Positions 52,783 through 62,599 of a stretch of 64,000 bases of DNA are shown piece by piece. Both the position numbers and the translations under genes were made by a program. The stretch is taken from assembly GCA_963989245.1 (NCBI GenBank), contig OZ022346.1, positions 60,245,731 through 60,309,730 of the forward strand, in the 5' to 3' direction. Under the pieces are notes generated by a model. The model was not told where the DNA came from, searched no databases, and worked only from the letters and a program-made list of their open reading frames with translations. Numbering within the stretch: position 1 is the first letter of the stretch; each line of letters begins with the position of its first letter. Source of the DNA: Nansenia antarctica. Lineage: Eukaryota; Chordata; Actinopteri; Argentiniformes; Microstomatidae.

Positions 52783-53213
52783 TAAGGTTCAGATCCTCTT
52801 TGAACCCAGCCCTGGGAAGAGAAAGAGGGGCAAGAGTGAAACCACAGGGCCTATGTTGGCCCCTGCCAAGAGAAAAAAAGTGTGAAGGAGACCTCCTGGG
52901 AGTCCAACAGAAACAAGGAATTGCCTTGTTGTGATCCTGCCAAACAGAGAGCATTGTCAACACAGATCCCACACCTCTCAAAATGCAGTTGAACAGAAGC
53001 CAGTAAAGCTTTAGATCAGCAGGAAAGTCCAAATGTCCTACCTCATCACAATGAAAATGATGTGAATTACTATCATTATAAACACATCACCCTGCAGTAT
53101 CTTCAGTTGAATTAATGAATGGATTTAATCTAAACTATGTTTTTAGGGCATTTCTGAGATTGACAGGACGGACGGATGAGAGAGAGCATGCCCCATGAAT
53201 GGATTTAATCTTA
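52783..53213 (+). other. Flanking sequence with a short basic frame
   Basis: Directly after the transposon end a frame reads EPSPGKRKRGKSETTGPM and APAKRKKV to a stop at 52885, with two nuclear-localisation-like basic clusters. It might be the remnant of a terminal exon. There is no other support. The rest holds nothing recognised. Confidence 0.25.
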
Positions 53214-53316
53214 AGGCCAATGCACACGGCGTGCGATTTTGTCGCACGACAACATTCAATTCTCAATTCACACCACCGAAGTGTGCGACAAAATCGCACG
53301 CCGTGTGCATTGGCCT
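53214..53316. mobile_element. Tourist/Harbinger-type palindromic MITE
   Basis: 103 bp with perfect inverted arms of about 34 bp (AGGCCAATGCACACGGCGTG ... inverse at the right) and a loop of about 35 bp. The flanking duplication is TTA (53211-53213 and 53317-53319), as typical of PIF/Harbinger MITEs. Confidence 0.9.
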
Positions 53317-53400
53317 TTATATGTATTATTAGAAACAAAGCATCAGGCCAGTTAATCCCACCATTGTGAATGACGTCATGTTACAGGCACTTTTAATCAC

Positions 53401-54040
53401 ACATCTATAGTCTGCAATGGGTTTTAGATTAATTTTGCGATTAAAGATTGTTCTGCTTGTTTTACTTTCAAGACATAATAAAGTTCTGTAGAACGGGCCA
53501 AATTGATGTAATTGTTTTTTTTGTTTGTTATACATCACATGCATTTGTTGTAATATTCTATTCAAGTGTCCTAAGATGTGATTTTATATTTCTTACACAG
53601 TGGCACATAGGTTTGGAATGACTACCTTGTACGGTACCAGTACGGTATCGCAGTGATGCAAAGACTGGAAAATATTTATCTTTAGAATTTGAATATTTGG
53701 CCTACTTATTGGCAATTCAGTGAAACACAACTTTATTAACATCAGGATAGATGGAATGTTATAAAGTAAAGCACATCTGTAGGTGATAGAAAGAAGAAAT
53801 TAAACATGTCACACTTAAGTTAACGGTTGGAGTATGCCAGCAATGTTCCAGAGAAACTGGTCTTTCTGGATGGATGAGGATGGTTTTTTTTCTACAGCAT
53901 TCTGTACTTAGTGCTGACCCTCCACAGAGAGCTCTCATTTCAGTTTATGTTCAGTGTCCTGTGATCGTCCTGCTTATTGTTTTGTAAATACCTGTACAAA
54001 GTTGCCAGCTATATTTCTACCTATTTATAAAGTTCCACAC
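53401..54040. repeat. Local duplication, copy A
   Basis: Two blocks (53401-53582, TCTGCAATGGGTTTTAGATT...; 53883-54040, CTACAGCATTCTGTACTTAG...) separated by about 300 bp. In copy B (54780-55115) they are adjacent. Part of the second block also occurs inverted at about 55393-55430. Confidence 0.85.
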
Positions 54041-54277
54041 ACATTTTTTACTTGCCCCGGGCAATCGGGCAACTGTTAATGTCGAATCCTGCCGGGTAAT
54101 ACAGAAGTAGTCTTTAGGCCTATGAAAAGACATTAGACACTGGTGATAAAGGTGGAATCATTGTCAACTAGTTGTGTGTTTGGCAAAAAAAAAAACTACA
54201 TGGTTGTGTGAAGTCAAAAGTCAAAGCTTGTCTTTATAAGTTTGATTATATTCCAAACACAACACTGTTTTATGCAG

Positions 54278-54380
54278 CCAAAAGACTACCCCGTGCTGAC
54301 CCCCGAAAATGACACACGCATGAAGAAAAAACTGGACAAGATGATGAAAGAGCTTCATCCAGTGCCGTCGCCACCTTTTT
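54278..54380 (+). CDS. Small exon of unrecognised gene
   Basis: Preceded by TTTTATGCAG and followed by GTAAGA. It is 103 nt, fully open: PKDYPVLTPENDTRMKKKLD, then a Lys/Met-rich helix and HPVPSPPF. It leaves one base that completes a Tyr codon with the next exon at 54478. I do not recognise the family. It may be a host gene fragment or transposon cargo. Confidence 0.35.
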
Positions 54381-54477
54381 GTAAGACACCTCTGTTCATC
54401 TGAAGAATACTATAGTTGGCGTCTAAAAGAGCTTTGTGCTTGAAGGTGGTTTCATTTGAACATGTTCTGTATTACAG

Positions 54478-54554
54478 ATGTGTCCACTTTCATCATTGAT
54501 GAAGAGAATGGAATAGTCTACAGCCCTGGCACAGACACCATGGCACAGCGCTGA
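54478..54554 (+). CDS. Small terminal exon of the same unrecognised gene
   Basis: The acceptor is CTGTATTACAG. In frame with the previous exon it reads VSTFIIDEENGIVYSPGTDT and MAQR before TGA at 54552-54554. Both splice sites and phase agree with the exon at 54278-54380, which makes a chance pair less likely. No upstream exons were found with confidence. Confidence 0.35.
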
Positions 54555-54779
54555 AAGAGATGAGTGAAAAGGGAGAACCTCTCTCCCACAGGTATATCTT
54601 ATATACGTATATCACCAATTGCTTGACCCGAGGGTTACAATTGAACCTGATATTTACAGTTATGATAATGTATAACAAGCACAAGGACAGTTATGACACA
54701 CTCATTCTGCTGCCACCAATATGAGCAAGATCTTTTACAATTTAGCAGACACTTTTATACAACAGAACTAGCAACACAT

Positions 54780-55115
54780 CTAGTCTGCAATGGGTTTTAG
54801 ATGAATTTTGCGATTAAAGATTGTTCTGCTTGTTTTACTTTCAAGACATAATAAAGTTGTGTAGAACGGGCCAAATTGATGTAATAGTTTGTTTTGTTAT
54901 ACACCACATGATGCATTTGTAATATTCTATTCAAGTGACCCAAGATTTTTTTTTCTACAGCATTCTGTACAGATACCTTAGTGCTGACCCTCCACAGAGA
55001 GCTCTCATTTCACTTTATGTTCAGTGTCCTGTCATCGTCCTGCTTATTGTTTTGTAAATACCTGTACAAAGTTGCCAGCTATATTTCTACCTATTTATAA
55101 AGTTCCACACCTTGG
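54780..55115. repeat. Local duplication, copy B
   Basis: Copies of 53401-53582 and 53883-54040 joined directly at about 54947. Either copy A gained about 300 bp or copy B lost it. Confidence 0.85.
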
Positions 55116-55524
55116 GCATGCACCTCAACATTGTTGTCCTCTTCCCCTCTGACACCACCGTAACAGTGTCTCCCTGACTAACAAATTTTCTAGTTTATGC
55201 AATATACTGGCCATCAGGGCACACACAATAAAGTATTTTCACACTGCACTTCAAGACGTTTTCGCTAAAGGAAGTCGTGTCAATGCCACAATCTAAGTAC
55301 CAGTTAGTGATCTGTGAGATACTATCATCACTGCTCAAAATAGGAATGTAATTTACTGATAAGACACATAGTTGTGTGGAGGATTGGCATTAAGGTATCT
55401 GTACAGAATGCTGTAGAGAAAAAGCATCCTCATCTTTGCAGTGGAAAATTCTGATTTGAACGTATTCCAAGTCTTTGATATATCTCAACATTGTAGATGT
55501 CTCTGATGAGGAAGATGAATTACA

Positions 55525-55625
55525 TTTACATTACATTTTTGGCATTTAGCAGACGCCTTATTCCAAAGCGACTTACAATCGATACATTTGGCTAAGCAAG
55601 TGAACCATCAATTCATCAGTCGTAG
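55525..55625. repeat. Fish LINE/SINE tail repeat
   Basis: ATTTACATTACATTTTTGGC, GCATTTAGCAGACGCCTTAT and AAAGCGACTTACAATCG: the same repeat as at 45245-45310 and in the ERV 5' LTR. Confidence 0.75.
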
Positions 55626-55839
55626 CAGAAAGAGTAATCTAGTTCAGGCCAGGGGCCATTGGCAGTCATTGGGATAGAAGAAGTAATACTTTTTTATTTA
55701 AAAAAAGAAAGAAATGGACACAGGAGATACAGTACAAGGGGGGAAGTAGAAATCTTAGGAGACATAGTCTCTGCCAGTCGCTGGTATAGAGGGAGAACAG
55801 TAGGGGCCCTAGGACAGAGCCCTGAGGGACCCCAGTGGT

Positions 55840-57000
55840 GAGGGTTCATGAAGAAGACAACGATTCTCTCCAAGTCACCTGGTAGGAGCGACCCACCAGG
55901 TGGGAAGCAAACCAGGAGAGTGCAGTGCCAGAGATGCCCAGTTCTGAGAGGATGGAGAGAAGGATCTGGTGGTTGACTGTGTCGAAGGCAGCGGACAGGT
56001 CCAGGAGAATGAGAACAGAGGAGAGGGAGGAAGCTTGAGCAGAGTGGAGGGCCTCTGTGACAGCAAGGAGAGCAGTCTCAGTGCAATGCCCAGCCTTGAA
56101 GCTGGATTGGTTGGTGTCCAGATGTTCCATCTTCCGGAGATAATCAGTTGCTTGGATGCAGCACGTTGAAGGGTTTTGGAAGGGAAGGAGAGAAAGGGAT
56201 ACTGGTCTGTAGTTGTGGACAGAGGACAGGTCAAGGGTGTGTTTCTTGAGGACAGGCTTGACTCTGGCTATTTTGAAGGCAGCCGGGACAGATCCTGTGT
56301 ATAAGGATTGATTGATTGATTGATTGAAAACTTTATTAGAAGATTTGCAGAAGTAGGTACATGAAAGTACATATTACATACAAGGTCAACTAACAGGATA
56401 AAAACCCAAGAAAGCCACTGGCTTATTTCAATTGGGGTCCTTGATACTCAATTCATCGTTACATGTAAGACAGACAAAAAACTAGTACTATCTACAAGAT
56501 AATACAGACAAATAACTAGTACTATCTACAAGATAAACATACATCCAACATGGGAAGAACAATACAACAAAACATAAGGTATGTACAGCGGGTAGGACAG
56601 GTGGGGACATACACCACAGGTGGGGGCGGGGGACAAAACACAAAGTATGTACAGTGTCAGTAGTCTCCATTCAGGTCATCGTCAAGTTGAGGAGGAGTTG
56701 ATTACGGTGGTATGGTAAGGAAGGATGTCGGAGGAAATGGAGAAGAGGGGAGGGGATGGGATCGAGAGGGCAGGTGGTTGCCCGCTTGGATGTGATCAGT
56801 GTGAGAATCTCATCAGGGAAAGGGGGGGGGAAATGATAAGCCAGGGACCGAGTGTCGAGCAGAGAGTCTGGAAGGGGTGTTAGCAGCGTTGGTAGGAGGA
56901 GGGGGAAAGTTGCTGCTAATGTCACCAACCTTGTTTTCGAAGTAGGTGTCCATGTCCGACCCATGGAGCCCCTCCACTCTCAGCTCATTATGGACTAATG
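55840..57000 (-). mobile_element. L2-type LINE fragment, interrupted
   Basis: Minus-strand frames encode RT sequence: FKAGHCTETALLAVTEAL, LILLDLSAAFDTVNHQILL (first catalytic Asp region) and GRSYQVTWRES at 56130-55846; upstream of it TTCPLDPIPSPLLHFL at 56964-56690. An unrelated insert (56303-56690, starting with a (GATT)n run) separates the two. Frameshifts are present. The remaining RT, including YADD, is cut off at the left. Confidence 0.8.
56303..56690. mobile_element. Insertion in the L2-type LINE
   Basis: It begins with a (GATT)n run at 56308-56330 followed by AAAACTTTATTAGAAGATTT. The composition and tail suggest another LINE 3' end or SINE. Its exact limits and target duplication could not be fixed. 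Confidence 0.45.
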
Positions 57001-57950
57001 TAGGGCACCTGTGTGTCTCAGCTCATTATGGACTAATGTAATGTAGGGCACCTGTGTGTTTGCTCTCCTGTGTTACTGATGCCCTCACTCCTCTGCACTC
57101 CCTGCTCAGTCTGCTCTGTGTATCTTGTCATGTGACGTGTTCCATGTCAAGATAGTCTGTTCCTAACGCAAGTATTGAGACCTTGATCTTACAGTTTCTT
57201 TGTTTTCGTGTTAGTCCATATTTTGTATTTCTGCCCTTGTCCTTTTCTCAGTAAAGATATTTTTTATTTTGCATTCGCTGCCTACCGCCTGCTTCTTCCT
57301 CTGCACCGCACCTGTGTCCACACCTTACAGCAAACCCTTACCATTGTCAGAGATGATTGGGTGCAAACCTCACTTTAGAGTCATATTGTACTGCCAAATT
57401 CAGGACAAAGCATTTCTCTGAAGTTTGATTGATATAAAAAAAATGTTTAACTGTTCTTTGGGAACTATACACTGGATGCTTAAAACACATGCTAAAAACA
57501 CTAATCCAACTTCTATCCCAACTATATCCTTTGAGATGTTTTAGGTTACTGTACTGTGAATGCTATGGGGATGGTTGCTTTTTGTTTTTGGTCTATTGAT
57601 GTAAGTGAATACCATGTGGGTTAGCATAAGAGATGGATTCCCTGGGTGTTGTCAGGTGACTGAAACAGAAAGACTATGAGCATGGTATGTGTCAGTTTAT
57701 TGTATATTTTCATCACAGGCAACTTCATACTCCAACTACAGTCAAATACAAAACATTTTTATGATTAGAATCTTATTACCCTGAATGATTTACAATGCAT
57801 GTTGTTTAATTAATATCAACATCACAGCACAATTGAAAAATATATGACACAAGAATTTACATGAAAAGGGAAAAGGGAAGTTTCACTGTGTCACAGTGGG
57901 TTATTTGCTGTGGAAAGAACACATTGGTATGTTTATGTACAACATTTACT
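57001..57950. other. Noncoding stretch with short duplication
   Basis: CTCAGCTCATTATGGACTAA is present twice (56978 and 57018). The part 57080-57330 (ending GTGTCCACACCTTACAG, with AGTAAAG) has the look of an LTR fragment but lacks defined ends. No gene was recognised. Confidence 0.35.
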
Positions 57951-57954
57951 GTAT

Positions 57955-58420
57955 TAAGAGTACTTTGCTTTACTTTACTTTTATTTATTTGTATAGCACT
58001 TATCAAGACAGCAGTCACAAAGTGCTTCACAGTACATTTGGTAGTATACAGCATAACACAGCAAGTAAACAGGCAACAAATAAAATATATTTGTATAATT
58101 CATAAAATGTAAACAAGCACTTCACAAAAGCAATGAAACAAATGATCAAATGATCAAATCAATACAGATATCAAGAAGTAAAACGAGAAAACAACTTATA
58201 TAAAATAATTGGGTTTTTAAATGTTTTTTTAAAAAGTGGTACAGACCCAGCTAAACTGACAGTGAGGGGGAGGCGATTCCATAATGTTGGAGCTACAACA
58301 GTAAAAGCTCGGCCCCCCTTTGTTTTGAGCCTAGACCGTGGGACAATTAAAAGCCGTTGGTCAGACGATCTAAGTGATCTAGGTGCAATGTATTGTGTTA
58401 AAAGATCGGAAATATAGGAG
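57955..58420 (-). repeat. LINE 3' region, degraded
   Basis: TTTATTTGTATAGCACTTAT and AAAGTGCTTCACAGTA are the common 3' tail of fish LINEs. Further right, 58220-58380 is antisense to the usual C-terminal coding end. No frame is intact. Confidence 0.55.
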
Positions 58421-58620
58421 TAAGTAAATTAAATCAATTAACAAATCTAAATGTATAACATTATAGTGCAATAACATTATACTGCATGAAACAATACGAT
58501 AATAAGCAAAAATCTAATGATGTTGTCACACTGAATGTACCTACATTAAGGTGTTTCAGTAGATTAAGTCTCGTGGAAAGGAAAGATTGTCAATTTAGAA
58601 ACATAATGTGAATTTTGACA

Positions 58621-59664
58621 TTATGATTTTCTCATGAAGTCAAGTTTGATATTCTCAGTTTTATTTGAAGTTATGTCAGTGGCTGTGGCTTTCATTTCTG
58701 TGGAGCCAAACTTGATTTCTAAGCTGACTTTGCGGGCCTTGCCCCCAAGGATGTCAGGCATCGGAACAGTGAAGGAGCCAATCTGTTCTATTCCCCACTC
58801 GTCTACATACTTGATAGATTTAGGATTGCGTCTATCTGTGCTGTAAAAGGTGAAGGTCATTCCTGTCTGATCTGTTTTTATGGGAGAGAAGCTGTGCTCC
58901 CTGACTTCATCACAACCCACTGACTGATCCATATAAACCAGTTTCTTCAAATATGTCATTACACCACTCTCCGTCTTCATTTGTGAACTTCTTTGCAGGT
59001 TTGTGCGCGGATTCATCAAAGATGGCAGAAACAGCAATCCCATAAGTCAGGCCACTTACTCGTGCTGACATCACCTTAGGGTTTACCCCAAAAAGGACAG
59101 CTCCCTTGACAATGACCTCCTGGGGATCAAGAGGGCAGAGCACTTTGCACTGATGATTTCCAAACTTCTTCTTAATGTGACTCTGCAGGATCTTACTTGA
59201 GGCATAACCTCCCACTAAGACAATGAATTCAATCTTGAAATCTTTTTTCAGGATTTCCTTAAGACTATTAGTTATTCCTCTAAGGCTCTCCTCAAAGAAG
59301 GAACACAGTTTCTTACTTGTGATTTTGATTGACCCTTCATCCCAGGATGCTCCATTGACCTTCTTGAAGAAGCTTTCAATGTCTTGCCTTTTCTGAGCTA
59401 ATGTTGCCAAGTTAAAAGGGCAGGGTACCTCTATGTCATCATCTGTACGCTTAAGTACAGAGAATTCATACATTATCTTTTGCATCTCGCTAGGAAACTC
59501 TCTCTCATACTCATCCCAAAGACCATCAGAGAATATTTCTCTGAGGAAAAGTTTGAACTTCTTATCCACAGTTTCTCCTCCCATGTCATTTCCAGAGGCC
59601 CTGGTGAGCTCCTTCAGTTCTCCACCTGGCAGCATCTCATGTACAGTGATGTCGATAGTTCCAC
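58621..59664 (-). pseudogene. HSPA12-like gene, last exon (frameshifted)
   Basis: The acceptor is CTTCCCCAG before GTGGAACTATC at 59664. It carries the second half of an HSP70-12-type ATPase: GGTIDITVHEM (phosphate loop 2), NDMGGETVDKKF, FIVLVGGYASSKILQSHI (adenosine motif), SGLTYGIAVSA, then a C-terminal beta-domain. Near 58945-58951 (TTTGAAG) the frame shifts by one base; the rest of the protein (VYMDQSVGCDEV ... LDFMRKS) continues in the new frame to 58621. One small indel, real or an assembly error, is the only break. HSPA12 proteins are divergent HSP70s, greatly expanded in teleosts; the substrate is unknown. Confidence 0.85.
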
Positions 59665-60528
59665 CTGGGGAAGCACAATATTAGACCTATAATACAGTAC
59701 AACAACAACAACAGTAAGATAGTCTTCTCCTCTAATGATAGGCATTTTTAATCATTTACCTGAACTGAAGCATGTATATCAGTTTATCTACGAACAAATC
59801 ACTAAATCCTGATTGTCGCCGCTTTGCTAAATTGCTGACGTAGGCTATGTACAGTATATATAGTTCGTATGAATTAATAAGGATAATAGTATTTAAATTG
59901 AAGCAGGACCCCAAACTGAAATGTCCATATTTATAGAGATTGAATGACAAATGCCACTAATTAAGGCAGTCTTAAGGCTGAACAGCGCAACACAAAACAA
60001 TAGTGACTGCTGCTGGTGTTTCTGGACACCTCTCGGAAATGAGAAAGACGTCAAATTCGTCTTGAAAGTTTTTTTTTTTTTTTTCAGATTTTCGTTTTTT
60101 TAGCTAACATTCAACTCGAAGATGTGAAGTACCCACTCGTTATTTTTCCGAACAGTTTTACGTTCATTAAATAAGTGTAATCTATAACACAATGACTTCG
60201 TTTCTTGTTGTTTGATGGGGATTCATTATCTTTGATGGGGATTCTCTGCTTAGTGATTTCAGGTGTAGCAACTTTCAAATACTCATGTCGTCTTCAATTT
60301 GTTTCCAATTTCAATGTATGATGCATCATTTGAAAGCTGACAATCTGTAGTTTAAGCACATGTAAAAGAAAGAAAAATTATTTCGCCTACAGGTAGCACT
60401 TTTCATTGGCCTGTGTCACAATAGTAACAGTAATAGTTACTGTGGCAATTCATATCAAGGTAGACACAATTTTGTTTTGTCACAATACCAAGTCGTGGCT
60501 GTCATAATAAATACTTAAATTACCATAC

Positions 60529-60700
60529 CTCCGCAGTCTACAACGATGTACTGTGTCCCAGGTTTTTGCTCCAGTGTGTTCTGGTTTATCTCGTCTGCTA
60601 TGAAGCCATCAGATGGAAGCTGCTTACACCAGACTGAAGCTGCCTCTGGCTCCAAGGCTATAATCAACTTGTCGGAGTTTGTCTCCGTCACAAGACCAGC
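60529..60700 (-). CDS. HSPA12-like gene, internal exon
   Basis: The acceptor is TTTCTAG and the donor is GCGGAG|GTATGG. It is 172 nt, open, and encodes AGLVTETNSDKLIIALEPEA, WCKQLPSDGF and GTQYIVVDCGG, the middle of the HSPA12 ATPase. The split Gly codon (phase 1) joins the exon at 59664 in frame. The N-terminal exons with the first phosphate loop were not found up to the window edge; they may be beyond it or lost. Confidence 0.82.
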
Positions 60701-60823
60701 CTAGAAATTAGATAGTAAAACATAATACTTTAATGTGTCGGAAATATGGACTGTTTATGAAACCTCTCAACAATACAATCAAAGATAATAGAACACATTT
60801 TTGCCTTGAATGGGGAATTTGCC

Positions 60824-60884
<61 letters not shown>
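60824..60884. repeat. (AAT)n microsatellite
   Basis: About 20 AAT units at the 3' end of the LINE fragment to its right (minus strand), probably its tail. It creates poly-Ile, poly-Leu and poly-Asn frames that are meaningless. Confidence 0.95.
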
Positions 60885-60885
<1 letters not shown>

Positions 60886-61190
60886 TTTATTTGTATAGCG
60901 CTTTTCCTGCAAACGTTGCAGCTCAAAGTGTTTTAATCATTATATAGGCTAATCATCATTTTATTATTTAGTAATTTAAACGCAATATTAAAAAGATGGG
61001 TTTTTAGTCTTGACTTGAACATATGTGCTGAGGTTGCATCGCTAATGTAAACTGCCAGTGCATTCCACAATCTGGGTGCATAAAATGAGAATGCAGCCTC
61101 ACCAAATCTCTTCTTTTGTACATGTGGTACACAGAGAAGACCAGTGAAAAATGATTTCCCAAGCATGCAATAGATAATACAATATAATAT
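60885..61190 (-). mobile_element. LINE 3' fragment
   Basis: The minus-strand end of ORF2 reads KKRFGEAAFSFYAPRLWNAL and SAHMFKSRLKTHLF, then the 3' tail TATTTGTATAGCGC with an (AAT)n end. It lies upstream of the HSPA12 exons, in what may be an intron of that gene. Confidence 0.75.
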
Positions 61191-61194
61191 GAAT

Positions 61195-62595
61195 ATAATC
61201 ATGGGCGTCACCACCATATATTTGGGGGGGGACGTGTCCCCCCCACCTTTGAAACAAGGTCGTTTGGACCCCCCCACATTTGCCATCAAAAATATGTTGC
61301 ATGACTGGTCAGCGTTATTTTCATTGCTTCACAATCAAATCCGTTCCACTTTATGAGTAGGGGATTGCCCATATCCAGAAATCCACTCCGCGTTTTACTT
61401 CTGTTTTTAACGGCACGCAGCATCAGACACGCACGCAGATTCGAAACATTCAGACTGAGGCAAGACGATATTTAGATCATCCACCAAGATGGATATAAGG
61501 ATTTTTTTTTTCTAAGAAGAGAAAAGTAAGTCAAAGTCATCCAAGTTTTCCCGTGAGTGGCCAAACAGCAACATTGCGTTCTCCCAAGGTCAAACACAGC
61601 CAGCTTTTCTGATAAGAATGTTAGCACCTTATGAGACATTCTCTGTATTAGCAATAGAATTAGCATAGCCTACTAGCAACCAAATACGAGCTAGATCAGC
61701 TATATGGCACTAGCAGTTTTGTTAGGCATTACTAGTGCGGTTAGACATGTTTAAATGCAGAACAGACACAGGCGAAATGTCATCAAAAGCACAGAATGGC
61801 GACAAACACCTCACAGTGCTTACCTGTCCTGTCATTATTGCATCTCCTGCCCGTGTTCATTGCCCTGAGCATTTGCACTATTTAATTTGGCCATTGCACC
61901 CACCCAAAGAATAAATTTTGCATCTGATTGCTTGAGCTAGGGTTAAAAAATAAGAAGAAAACACCTGTTCCATTTATTTTTCTATTTCTAAAATGCTTGT
62001 GATTGTATTTTTTGTATTGATGATTGTATTTCTATGTCAAATGTTCTATTAGAGAAAAACAATATGAACAAGTGCTCAATGCATCCCCATTTCTCCTGAT
62101 ATAGGTGGTTGAGAGTGAGAGTGAGTCAGAGGCAGTGAGTCAGAGTCAGTGAGTCAGAGTCATTTGGCTCTGAACGAATACTTTATATTTGTGTTATTAT
62201 ATAAATGAATTTAGTTCAAATAGCCAAATCTATACTCAACTTAAAACACTTTAAACATATAATCAGCTAAATGCATTATGGCATTTACAAAAAAACATAA
62301 AATAAACTAAGGGCAATTCGATTGAAACTATAATTTTGTGTTGGGATTCTTAATAGGACTAGATGTTAAAATCCCTAAATAATTAGCACAACAATTGACT
62401 GAGTGGAGTTGGAGATGTCCTCTTGGGTGGAGTGGAATTTGGCAATGATCACGTGGTGCCACCAGTACGACACATCTTCAGTTGTGGTCCCCGACCTCAT
62501 TGGGTGTTTCGGCCATTTATCACAAGACACCCTCTGCCGAGGTTGGCCCACCACAGGCTGATCAGGCCTGGGTGTGTGTCGCACGGTGGCACCAC
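61195..62595. other. Stretch without recognised genes
   Basis: It starts with a C/G-rich palindromic motif (GGGGGGGGACGTGTCCCCCC, about 61225) that could be a transposon end. GTGAGTCAGAGTCA repeats occur at 62115-62162. From about 62400 rightward it is probably the 3' UTR of the retrotransposon at 62600. No exon of the HSPA12-like gene was seen. Confidence 0.35.
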
Positions 62596-62599
62596 GTGG

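Noticed and set aside
61195..62595. Upstream exons of the HSPA12-like gene
   Set aside because: No frame with the N-terminal phosphate-loop motif and splice signals was recognised.
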